A stretch of DNA of 19,920 nucleotides, taken from positions 1 through 19,920 of the forward strand of contig JBKQHQ010000074.1 in assembly GCA_052148715.1 (NCBI GenBank), given 5' to 3'. Each line of letters begins with the position of its first letter. The stretch's first letter is position 1. The translations under genes were made by a program, and so were the position numbers. This document shows, piece after piece, positions 8,037 to 13,943 of the stretch. Source of the DNA: JBKQHQ01 sp052148715. Lineage in GTDB: Bacteria > Pseudomonadota > Alphaproteobacteria > Rhizobiales > Xanthobacteraceae. The notes under the pieces were generated by a model, which made no database searches, was not told where the DNA came from, and was given only the letters and a program-made list of their open reading frames with translations.

Positions 8037-8179
8037 TTCTTAATTCCTCTCTGTCCGGCAGGTCGGCCGGGCCCTTGGCGCCCGAAAGAAAGCAGGGCGG
8101 AAAATGCCGCCGCGAAGCCCCCTTGCGTCCGACCCCCTCACAACACGCGATACGTCGCAAACCTGCTACGCATTGGCTC

Positions 8180-8207
8180 ATATAGGAGGGCCGAATTGCG
8201 CCGCAAG
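8180..8207 (-). promoter_or_regulatory. Sigma-32 (RpoH)-type heat-shock promoter of dnaK
   Basis: On the minus strand, CTTG is followed after exactly 17 bases by CCTATAT, an exact match to the alphaproteobacterial RpoH pattern CTTG-N17-CYTATNT. The predicted start near 8172 gives a leader of about 135 bases before the dnaK ATG. The leader holds a 5-bp GC hairpin (8055-8059 with 8066-8070) just before the ribosome site. Confidence 0.8.
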
Positions 8208-8223
8208 ACAGCGTATCACGAAT

Positions 8224-8270
8224 GTGGGAGAGGTTTTTGATAGGGCACTGCAACGTGCTTCCACTCCCAC
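8224..8270. repeat. Nested inverted repeat upstream of the dnaK promoter
   Basis: GTGGGAG (8224-8230) is the exact reverse complement of CTCCCAC (8264-8270), and within the interval GCAC (8245-8248) pairs with GTGC (8255-8258). It begins 17 bases upstream of the dnaK -35 element. It does not match the CIRCE consensus. It may be a regulatory site or part of a transcript leaving on the plus strand. Confidence 0.45.
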
Positions 8271-8546
8271 TCCAAGAATACCGCGCAGCACGTCAGAGGC
8301 GGTCGGCATCCTCCCCTGCAGCATCACGTTTTATCGTCGATGATCCGCCATCCGATAGGCTCCCAACCCTTCGCAAAAGGCGGCCTCGAACTTGCCCATT
8401 CGGACCGATCGCGCTTCGGGTGCTGGCGGCCAAGAGCAATGGCAACCTCTAACGGATGGATGACTGCACAGCGCTTTCGGCTTCCCTAAGCCGGTGGCGC
8501 CCGAGGCGGCGGATCAAACCCTAGGGTGTTCCGCGTCCGCAACAAG

Positions 8547-8579
8547 AAAAACCCCCGCCGGGTTGAGGACCAGCGGGGG
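8547..8579 (-). terminator. Intrinsic terminator with no assigned upstream gene
   Basis: Reading the minus strand, CCCCCGC, a 14-base loop, GCGGGGG and then TTTTTC form a textbook Rho-independent terminator with a perfect 7-bp GC stem. No minus-strand protein gene ends just before it; alkB upstream is on the plus strand. It therefore implies a short minus-strand transcript of at most about 200 nt starting between here and alkB, or stops antisense transcription from within alkB. Confidence 0.75.
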
Positions 8580-8703
8580 CAAGAGTCCTATCGAAGCCGA
8601 ATGCGTGAGGAAGTCGAACCGTTCTACCAATGTCCCGACGAATGCAACGCCGCGAGCCGGCATACGCTAGCGTAATCCGCCGCTAAGCTTAACGGCCCCA
8701 AGG

Positions 8704-8749
8704 GGCACCGATTGGACACCTCGGTGGTGCCACAAAAAGCTGGTCCAAT
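8704..8749. repeat. Overlapping inverted repeats in the alkB leader
   Basis: ATTGGAC (8711-8717) is the reverse complement of GTCCAAT (8743-8749). GGCACC (8704-8709) pairs with GGTGCC (8726-8731), and CACCGA (8706-8711) with TCGGTG (8721-8726). The arms overlap, so only some pairings can form at once. They end seven bases before the alkB start. GCCCCAAGGGGC at 8695-8706 adds a further short palindrome. Confidence 0.55.
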
Positions 8750-8755
8750 GCGTTC

Positions 8756-9397
8756 ATGGCTCCGATCGCTGCTGGCGACTTGCGACTGCATTCCGGCTTC
8801 CTCGAGCGGGAGCCGCAGGAGCGTCTGCTCGACGCCGTGCGCAGCGTCCTCGCGCGCGCCCCCTTGTACACGGCACGGATGCCGAAATCCGGCAGGCCGC
8901 TGTCGGTGCGCATGAGCAATTGCGGGCCGCTCGGCTGGGTGTCCGATGAAGCCGGGTACCGCTACCAGCCGAACCATCCCGAAACCGGTGCGCCGTGGCC
9001 GCCGATCCCTGAGATGCTGTTGCGAGCCTGGGAAGCACTCGCCGAGTACCCGCATCCGCCGCAAGCCTGCCTCATCAACTTCTACGACTCGCGGGCCCAT
9101 ATGGGGCTGCATCAGGATCGGGACGAGCAGGATCTCGGCGCTCCCGTGGTCTCCCTTTCGCTCGGAGACACTTGCCTGTTCCGCATCGGCGGCACGGCGC
9201 GCCGCGACCCGACGCGTTCTCTGCGGCTCGCCTCGGGCGACGCGATCATACTCGGCGGCGGCGCTAGGCTCGCCTTTCATGGCGTCGACCGGATCATTCC
9301 CGGCAGCTCCACGCTGCTTGCCGAAGGGGGTCGGATCAATCTGACATTGCGGCGCGTGGGCGAGCCGGATACCAAGACGCCCGGCGCGGAGGATTGA
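8756..9397 (+). CDS. alkB: AlkB-type DNA/RNA oxidative demethylase
   Basis: Fe(II)/2-oxoglutarate dioxygenase that reverses alkylation such as 1-methyladenine and 3-methylcytosine in DNA or RNA. The 213-residue protein has the nucleic-acid-contact segment MSNCGPLGWVSDEAGYRY (53-70), ACLINFY at 104-110, the iron ligands His119 and Asp121 in LHQDRDE, a third ligand His175 in AFHGVDRI, and the 2-oxoglutarate arginines R193 and R199 in RINLTLRR, with the six-residue spacing of E. coli AlkB. It lacks about 10-15 N-terminal residues usual in relatives. The ATG at 8756 has no clear ribosome site and no earlier in-frame start is convincing, so the true start is uncertain. No Ada-like gene is nearby. 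Confidence 0.93.
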   Translation: MAPIAAGDLRLHSGFLEREPQERLLDAVRSVLARAPLYTARMPKSGRPLSVRMSNCGPLGWVSDEAGYRYQPNHPETGAPWPPIPEMLLRAWEALAEYPHPPQACLINFYDSRAHMGLHQDRDEQDLGAPVVSLSLGDTCLFRIGGTARRDPTRSLRLASGDAIILGGGARLAFHGVDRIIPGSSTLLAEGGRINLTLRRVGEPDTKTPGAED

Positions 9398-9434
9398 GCA
9401 TGGTCGGACGAGTTCTGCAGCGCTTGGCGCATTT

Positions 9435-9488
9435 TTCGGGAAAGGCCCTGCTTTCGCGGCTGTCCCGAAGGGGGGCACCGGTTTTCCG
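9435..9488. repeat. Repeat-like palindromic element between alkB and the next gene
   Basis: TTCGGGA (9435-9441) and TCCCGAA (9463-9469) form a 7-bp inverted repeat, followed by GGCACCGGTTTTCCG (9474-9488). The last motif, close to a TCCCGAA block, resembles a dispersed palindromic element I recall as common in intergenic DNA of Rhizobiales. Its copy number cannot be measured in this window. If translated from an upstream start it would encode an unlikely basic leader. Confidence 0.5.
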
Positions 9489-9519
9489 CAGCGAGCGTAA
9501 GCGAATTCGAGCTTCTTGG

Positions 9520-10452
9520 GTGCGCCCCAACCTCCTCGGCCTCGTCGTCACCGCCGCTTTGGCCGCGGCTCCGGCGTTTGCGGACGAGACGCAGTTTCCG
9601 AAGGGCTTTCGGGTCGGCCTGGCGCCGCCCGCCGGTTTGACCCCCAGCGGCAACTTTGCCGGCTTCGAGGACACGGAACGAAAGGTGGCGATCGGCCTCC
9701 TCGAATTCCCGCCGCAGGCCTACTACGGAATCGAGGCGATGATCTTCCGCGAGGCCGCCAACCTGCAGATCATCGTCGATCACCGCGAGCTTCTCCCGCT
9801 CGCGAGCGGCGTAGGGGTCCTGGTCTCCGGGCACGCCGAGATCGAAGGCTCGCGCTATCGGAAATGGCTGCTGGTCACTTCGGGGCCGGACGTTACGGCG
9901 GTGGTCCGCGCGCAAGCGCCGGACGACACCAAGGACGCCTATACGGATGCCGCGATGCGGGCGTCCTTAGCGAGCGTGGTGCTGCGGCCGCCCCCTCTCG
10001 ATGAGCAGCTATCGCTGCTGCCGTTTCGGCTCGAGGAACTCGCAGGCTTCCGCATCATGCGGGTGCTGCCAGAAGGGGCGGTCGTCCTAACCGATGGTCC
10101 AAAGGACGACCAGGCGGTCCAGCAGCCGCATCTCATCGCCGCGATCGGCTCCGGAGGGCCGGATCAAGCGGGTGACCGCGCCACCTTCGCACAGCGGCTG
10201 ATGACGGCTACTCCCGGCTTCATCGATATGCGGCTGACCGGATCAGAGCCGATGCGCATCGGCGGATGGCCCGGACATGAGGTCAGGGCTGAGGCTCGCG
10301 ACCCCGTGAGCGGGGCTGACGTCCAAATGATTCAATGGCTGCGCTTCGGTGGCGGCGGCTTCCTGCGGATCGTCGGTTTTGCCACCAAAGCGCGGTGGGC
10401 CGAGGCCTATCCACGCTTTCGCGCCATACGAGACGGCATCGGAATGCACTAG
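9520..10452 (+). CDS. Unrecognised exported protein with signal peptide
   Basis: I do not recognise a named family; similar proteins are, from memory, annotated as hypothetical in Bradyrhizobium relatives. From the GTG at 9520 it is 310 residues with a clear Sec signal peptide: one Arg near the start, a hydrophobic core at about 5-18, and cleavage after AFA at 19-21. The mature part begins ETQFPKGFRVGLAPP and contains GLTPSGNFAGFED, then mixed alpha/beta sequence without membrane segments or catalytic motifs, suggesting a periplasmic protein. An ATG at 9400, three bases after the alkB stop, would add a basic 40-residue leader encoded by the repeat-like element, so the GTG is preferred. It converges on grpE, 40 bases away. 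Confidence 0.72.
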   Translation: MRPNLLGLVVTAALAAAPAFADETQFPKGFRVGLAPPAGLTPSGNFAGFEDTERKVAIGLLEFPPQAYYGIEAMIFREAANLQIIVDHRELLPLASGVGVLVSGHAEIEGSRYRKWLLVTSGPDVTAVVRAQAPDDTKDAYTDAAMRASLASVVLRPPPLDEQLSLLPFRLEELAGFRIMRVLPEGAVVLTDGPKDDQAVQQPHLIAAIGSGGPDQAGDRATFAQRLMTATPGFIDMRLTGSEPMRIGGWPGHEVRAEARDPVSGADVQMIQWLRFGGGGFLRIVGFATKARWAEAYPRFRAIRDGIGMH

Positions 10453-10457
10453 GCCGT

Positions 10458-10474
10458 GGCTCGGGTCGCGAGCC
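10458..10474. terminator. Possible bidirectional hairpin between converging genes
   Basis: GGCTCG and CGAGCC form a 6-bp stem around a five-base loop in the 40-base gap between the exported-protein and grpE stops. There is no good T-run on either strand, so it is a weak terminator candidate at best. Confidence 0.35.
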
Positions 10475-10492
10475 GCCCTCGATCGACCTAAA

Positions 10493-11116
10493 TTACACGG
10501 CGTCGTGCGGATCTTGCGGCGCGGCGTTCTCGTTGGCCGGCCGCCCGGACGCGGCCTTCGGTCCCCCCTTCGCCACGCCGACCAAGGCCGGCCGCAACAC
10601 GCGATCGCCGATTTTATAACCCGCCTGCACCACCTGCACGACGACGCCGTTCGGCGCCGCGGCGTCGGCCACCTCGAACATCGCCTGGTGCATGTTGGGA
10701 TCGAACTTCTCGCCCAGCGGCTCGAGCTTCTTGATGCCGTTCCTCTCAAAGATCTTCAGCAGCTCGCGCTCGGTCAATTCGACGCCTTCGATCAGCGCCT
10801 TGATTCCAGCATCCGCGGTCTCGCGTGATTGCGGCGGCAAGGCTTCGATGGCGCGGCGCAAGTTGTCGCCAACCCCGAGGAGATCGCGGGCGAGACCCGT
10901 GATGCCGTAGACGCGCGCATCCGCGACCTCGCGCTCGGTTCGCCGGCGCAGATTCTCCATCTCGGCCAGGGTCCGCAGTAGCCGGTCTTTCAGCTCCGCA
11001 GCCTCCCGCGTGGCCTCATCTGACGCCGCCGCCCCGCCAGCCCGCCCGGCCTCCTCGGTGCCACGCTCGAACGCGGCGGCCACTTCCTCTTCTGAGCGAC
11101 CGGTGGAATCGGTCAT
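10493..11116 (-). CDS. grpE: Nucleotide exchange factor GrpE
   Basis: Releases ADP from DnaK and completes the DnaK/DnaJ cycle; also a thermosensor in known systems. The 207-residue protein has an acidic, disordered N-terminus, a long helix at about 37-95 including AEMENLRRRTERE, and the C-terminal beta domain with the GrpE signature VVQVVQAGYKIGDRVLRPA at about 159-177. The ATG at 11114-11116 is preceded by AGGA; an upstream TTG three codons earlier was rejected. A short polar tail ends in HDAV. It lies 215 bases after hrcA on the same strand but has its own heat-shock-like promoter, so it can be made independently of hrcA. Confidence 0.97.
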   Translation of the reverse strand: MTDSTGRSEEEVAAAFERGTEEAGRAGGAAASDEATREAAELKDRLLRTLAEMENLRRRTEREVADARVYGITGLARDLLGVGDNLRRAIEALPPQSRETADAGIKALIEGVELTERELLKIFERNGIKKLEPLGEKFDPNMHQAMFEVADAAAPNGVVVQVVQAGYKIGDRVLRPALVGVAKGGPKAASGRPANENAAPQDPHDAV

Positions 11117-11155
11117 TTTTTTCAATCCTATGGTGGTCCTAATCGAATGCCCCCG

Positions 11156-11184
11156 ATATCAGCGCAGCCGCGCCAAAAATCAAG
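11156..11184 (-). promoter_or_regulatory. Heat-shock-like promoter of grpE
   Basis: On the minus strand, CTTG is followed after 18 bases by CTGATAT, six of seven matches to CYTATNT. It can also be read as a sigma-70 pair TTGATT/TGATAT with 17 spacing. The predicted start near 11149 gives a leader of about 33 bases to the grpE ATG. Confidence 0.55.
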
Positions 11185-11331
11185 CCGCAGCGGTGTCAGG
11201 CGAGCAGATCGAGACCAAGCTCGCCGATGATGTTACGGCAAGTCCTTGCCTACTCGACCTTTTCCGGAATGCTTTGGGGCCCAGCCGAATCTTGAACGAG
11301 CACGTTTGGTAGCAGGAGATCTGCGAGCCCG

Positions 11332-12417
11332 CTATCCGCCGAGCATCTTGCTGACCACCCTGGCGGTGTAATCGACCATCGGAATGACCCTGGCGTAATT
11401 GAGCCGCGTCGGCCCAATGACACCGATCACGCCCACGACGCGGCCGCTGCTGTCACCGTAGGGCGCAATGATGGTCGACGATCCGGACAGCGAAAAGAGC
11501 TTGTTCTCCGAGCCGATGAAGATGCGCACGCCCTCGGCGAGCTCGGCGCGCCCAAGCAGATCCACAACGTCGCGCTTGGTCTCAAGATCGTCGAACAGCA
11601 GGCGGACGCGCTCGAGATCCTCCACTGCCTTGAGATCATCGAGCAGGTTGGCGTGCCCGCGCACGATCAGCTTGCGATCGTCACTGTCGCCGCCCGACCA
11701 GCTGGCGAGCCCGGCTTCGATCACCTTCTGGGTCAGCTGGTCGAGCTCGGCCTTGCTGGCCTCCAGCGCCCCTTCGAGCTCGGCCTTGGCGTCTGCAAGC
11801 GTCTTGCCGCGAATGCGGGCGTTGAGAAAATTGCTCGCCTCGCTCAGCGCCGAGGTCGGTAGGCCTGCCGCCACGCTGAGCACGCGATTTTCCACCTGCC
11901 CGTCCTCGGCGACCAGCACCACCAGCGCGCGCTCCGGCTCAAGCCGGACGAACTCGATATGCTTGAGCCGGGCATTCGCTTTGGCGGTCAGCACGACGCC
12001 GGCCGCGCGCGTGAGCCCGGAAAGGAGCGCCGAGGCCTCGGTTAGCACGGACTCGACGGACTTGCCGGAGCCCACGGCCGCGACCTGCGCTTCGATCGAA
12101 CGCTTGTCCCGTTCGGTCAGATTACCGATCTCCATCAGCGCATCGACGAAGAACCGCAAGCCGAGCTCGGTCGGCAGCCTTCCGGCGGAGGTATGGGGAG
12201 CATAGACCAGCCCCAGTTGCTCCAGGTCCGACATCACGTTGCGCACCGACGCCGGCGAGAGCGGCGTCGCGATCAGGCGCGAGAGGTTGCGCGAGCCGAC
12301 CGGCTCGCCGGTCGACAGATAGCTCTCGACGATCTGACGGAATATTTCGCGCGAGCGCTCATTGAGCTGAATCAACCCGCCCTGCGTCGCCGTGACTGGA
12401 CCCTCTTGGGCTGCCAA
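11332..12417 (-). CDS. hrcA: Heat-inducible transcription repressor HrcA
   Basis: Repressor that binds CIRCE operators and is kept active by GroEL. The 361-residue protein begins with the winged-helix domain (LNERSREIFRQIVESYLSTGEPVGSR, split here as about residues 18-43), then SPASVRNVMSDLEQLGLV and HTSAGRLPTELGLRFFVD, both diagnostic of HrcA. The C-terminal core ends with VIGPTRLNYARVIPMVDYTA. Translation appears to start at TTG (12415-12417): it has a strong GAGGAG six bases upstream and no ATG is near. It diverges from rph with 128 bases between the starts. No CIRCE is visible at hrcA, dnaK or grpE, so its likely target is groESL elsewhere, as established in other alphaproteobacteria. Confidence 0.96.
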   Translation of the reverse strand: MAAQEGPVTATQGGLIQLNERSREIFRQIVESYLSTGEPVGSRNLSRLIATPLSPASVRNVMSDLEQLGLVYAPHTSAGRLPTELGLRFFVDALMEIGNLTERDKRSIEAQVAAVGSGKSVESVLTEASALLSGLTRAAGVVLTAKANARLKHIEFVRLEPERALVVLVAEDGQVENRVLSVAAGLPTSALSEASNFLNARIRGKTLADAKAELEGALEASKAELDQLTQKVIEAGLASWSGGDSDDRKLIVRGHANLLDDLKAVEDLERVRLLFDDLETKRDVVDLLGRAELAEGVRIFIGSENKLFSLSGSSTIIAPYGDSSGRVVGVIGVIGPTRLNYARVIPMVDYTARVVSKMLGG

Positions 12418-12545
12418 TGCCTACTCCTCAACCCGCACCACCGAAGAGTTGTCCATTTGGGCAAAGGAGTTCAAGTCGGGCTTGTCGCCTTGCGCCGCGG
12501 CTCCTACAAGCTCCCCAGAAAAATGTACCCAAGGGGAGGTTCTTA

Positions 12546-13259
12546 ATGCGGCCGAGCCGCCGACAGCCCGACGAGCTGCGCGCCGTATCGCTCGAGCGCG
12601 CGGTAGTAAAATATGCCGAGGGGTCCTGCTTCGTGAAGTTCGGCGACACGCACGTGCTGGTCACGGCGACGCTCGAGGATCGGCTGCCGCCGTGGCTGAA
12701 GGGTCAGGCGCGTGGGTGGGTCACCGCCGAATATGGCATGCTCCCGCGCGCAACGCTCGAGCGCACGCGGCGCGAGGCCTCGGCCGGCAAGCAAAACGGC
12801 CGCACCGTGGAGATTCAGCGGCTGATCGGCCGCTCGCTGCGGTCCGTGGTCAACCTCGAAACGCTGGGCGAGCGGCAGATCACGGTGGATTGCGATGTGA
12901 TCCAGGCGGACGGCGGCACGCGCACCGCTGCCATCACCGGCGCTTGGGTCGCGCTCCACGACTGCCTCGCCTGGATGAAGATGCGCGACATGACGCGCGG
13001 CGAGATCCTGCGCGATCACGTTGCGGCCATTTCGTGCGGTATCTGCAACGGCGTCCCGGTGCTCGATCTCGACTATGCGGAGGATTCGGAGGCCGAAACC
13101 GACGCGAATTTCGTGATGACCGGCAACGGCAATATTGTCGAAGTGCAAGGCACCGCCGAGCGCAACCCGTTCACGCAAGAGCAATTGCTGGGGCTGCTCG
13201 GCCTGGCGCGGCGCGGCATCGAGAAACTCGTCAACCTGCAGAAAATGGCGGTGATGTGA
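12546..13259 (+). CDS. rph: Ribonuclease PH
   Basis: Phosphorolytic 3'-to-5' exoribonuclease that trims tRNA precursors. The 237-residue length is exactly typical. Visible family features are MRPSRRQPDELR at the start, FGDTHVLVTA near 32-41, the phosphate-binding region GRTVEIQRLIGRSLR at 85-99 with Arg86, GGTRTAAITGAW at 123-134 with Arg126, and the acidic LDLDYAEDSEAETDAN at about 173-188. The ATG at 12546 has AAGGGGAGG six bases upstream. The stop overlaps the rdgB start in GTGA. First gene of rph-rdgB-hemW. Confidence 0.98.
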   Translation: MRPSRRQPDELRAVSLERAVVKYAEGSCFVKFGDTHVLVTATLEDRLPPWLKGQARGWVTAEYGMLPRATLERTRREASAGKQNGRTVEIQRLIGRSLRSVVNLETLGERQITVDCDVIQADGGTRTAAITGAWVALHDCLAWMKMRDMTRGEILRDHVAAISCGICNGVPVLDLDYAEDSEAETDANFVMTGNGNIVEVQGTAERNPFTQEQLLGLLGLARRGIEKLVNLQKMAVM

Positions 13260-13933
13260 GCAACCAGCATGCGGCAAGCCCGGGCACGGCGAGCGCGCCG
13301 CACCGGCTGATCAGCGGCCGCATCGTGATTGCGACCCACAATCCCGGCAAGCTCGCCGAGCTGCGGGAGCTCCTTTCAGTCTACGGGGTCGATGCGGTCT
13401 CGGCGGGTGAGCTCCAACTTGCGGAACCAGACGAGACCGGCAAGAGCTTTCACGACAACGCCAGGATCAAGGCCGAGGCGGCCGCCGCAGCGGCCGGTCT
13501 TCCGGCCTTCGCCGATGATTCCGGACTGGTCGTCGATGCCTTGGGTGGCGAGCCAGGGATCCATTCGGCCCGCTGGGCGGGCCCGGATAAGGACTTCACC
13601 CGTGCCATGGCGACGATCGAAGCCATGCTGCGCGGGCGCGGAGCTACGCAGCCGGCCCAGCGGACCGCGCATTTCGTGTCCGCTCTGTGCGTAGCGTGGC
13701 CGGACGGCCATCGGGAGGAATTCGAAGCCACCGTGGATGGGACCCTCGTGTCTCCACCGCGCGGAACCAAAGGCTTCGGCTACGATCCGATGTTCCTCCC
13801 CAACGGCCACTCCCGCACCTTCGGCGAGATGGACAGCGCGGAGAAGCACGGATTACCCCCGCGCGGAGCAGGGCTGTCGCATCGGGCGCGCGCTTTCCTC
13901 AAGCTTTCGGAGGCTTGCCTTGCCAAGCCATGA
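13256..13933 (+). CDS. rdgB: dITP/XTP pyrophosphatase (Ham1/RdgB)
   Basis: House-cleaning enzyme that hydrolyses dITP, ITP and XTP to monophosphates, keeping deaminated purines out of nucleic acids. The 225-residue protein has the substrate loop IATHNPGKLAE at 25-35, FADDSGLVVDALGGEPG at 85-101 with the catalytic acidic pair, FGYDPMF, and the C-terminal SHRARA motif. The start is a GTG sharing bases with the rph stop, implying translational coupling; it adds about 20 unconserved residues before RIVIATHN compared with E. coli RdgB. No better start lies between. Only ten bases separate it from hemW. Confidence 0.95.
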   Translation: MSNQHAASPGTASAPHRLISGRIVIATHNPGKLAELRELLSVYGVDAVSAGELQLAEPDETGKSFHDNARIKAEAAAAAAGLPAFADDSGLVVDALGGEPGIHSARWAGPDKDFTRAMATIEAMLRGRGATQPAQRTAHFVSALCVAWPDGHREEFEATVDGTLVSPPRGTKGFGYDPMFLPNGHSRTFGEMDSAEKHGLPPRGAGLSHRARAFLKLSEACLAKP

Positions 13934-13943
13934 GGCGAAGGGT

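Larger units (their letters stand above)
8208..8755. other. Intergenic region with no convincing protein gene
   Basis: About 550 bases between the dnaK promoter and alkB. Open frames here are short, lack family resemblance and ribosome sites, and look like chance. Visible structure is a nested inverted repeat at 8224-8270, a 6-bp stem with a four-base loop at 8478-8493 (CGGCTT/AAGCCG), an intrinsic terminator facing the minus strand at 8547-8579, and overlapping inverted repeats at 8704-8749. No tRNA, CIRCE or CRISPR pattern was found. A small RNA on the minus strand ending at the terminator is possible. Confidence 0.6.

Noticed and set aside
8037..8172. RNA thermometer in the dnaK leader
   Set aside because: The hairpin next to the ribosome site does not sequester AGAGAGG, and no U-rich ROSE or fourU pairing was found.
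4977..8240. A very long plus-strand open frame (about 1,087 codons) antisense to dnaJ and dnaK
   Set aside because: It mirrors two certain genes in the opposite strand; long antisense frames are expected in GC-rich DNA because stop codons are rare there. Its product is low-complexity with no family resemblance.
8241..8270. GGGCACTGCAACGTGC as a possible CIRCE operator
   Set aside because: The arms are four bases and do not match TTAGCACTC/GAGTGCTAA.
8600..8640. GGTTCGACTTCC on the minus strand, similar to a tRNA T-arm
   Set aside because: No paired T-stem, anticodon arm, acceptor stem or CCA end can be built around it.
8526..8675. Possible 49-residue plus-strand protein in the dnaK-alkB gap
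   Set aside because: It starts at GTG without a ribosome site, runs through the terminator stem, and resembles no known small protein.
12392..13255. Open frame running in phase upstream of rdgB
   Set aside because: It overlaps rph in another frame and encodes Arg/Ala/His-rich sequence; conserved RdgB sequence begins only after the GTG at 13256.
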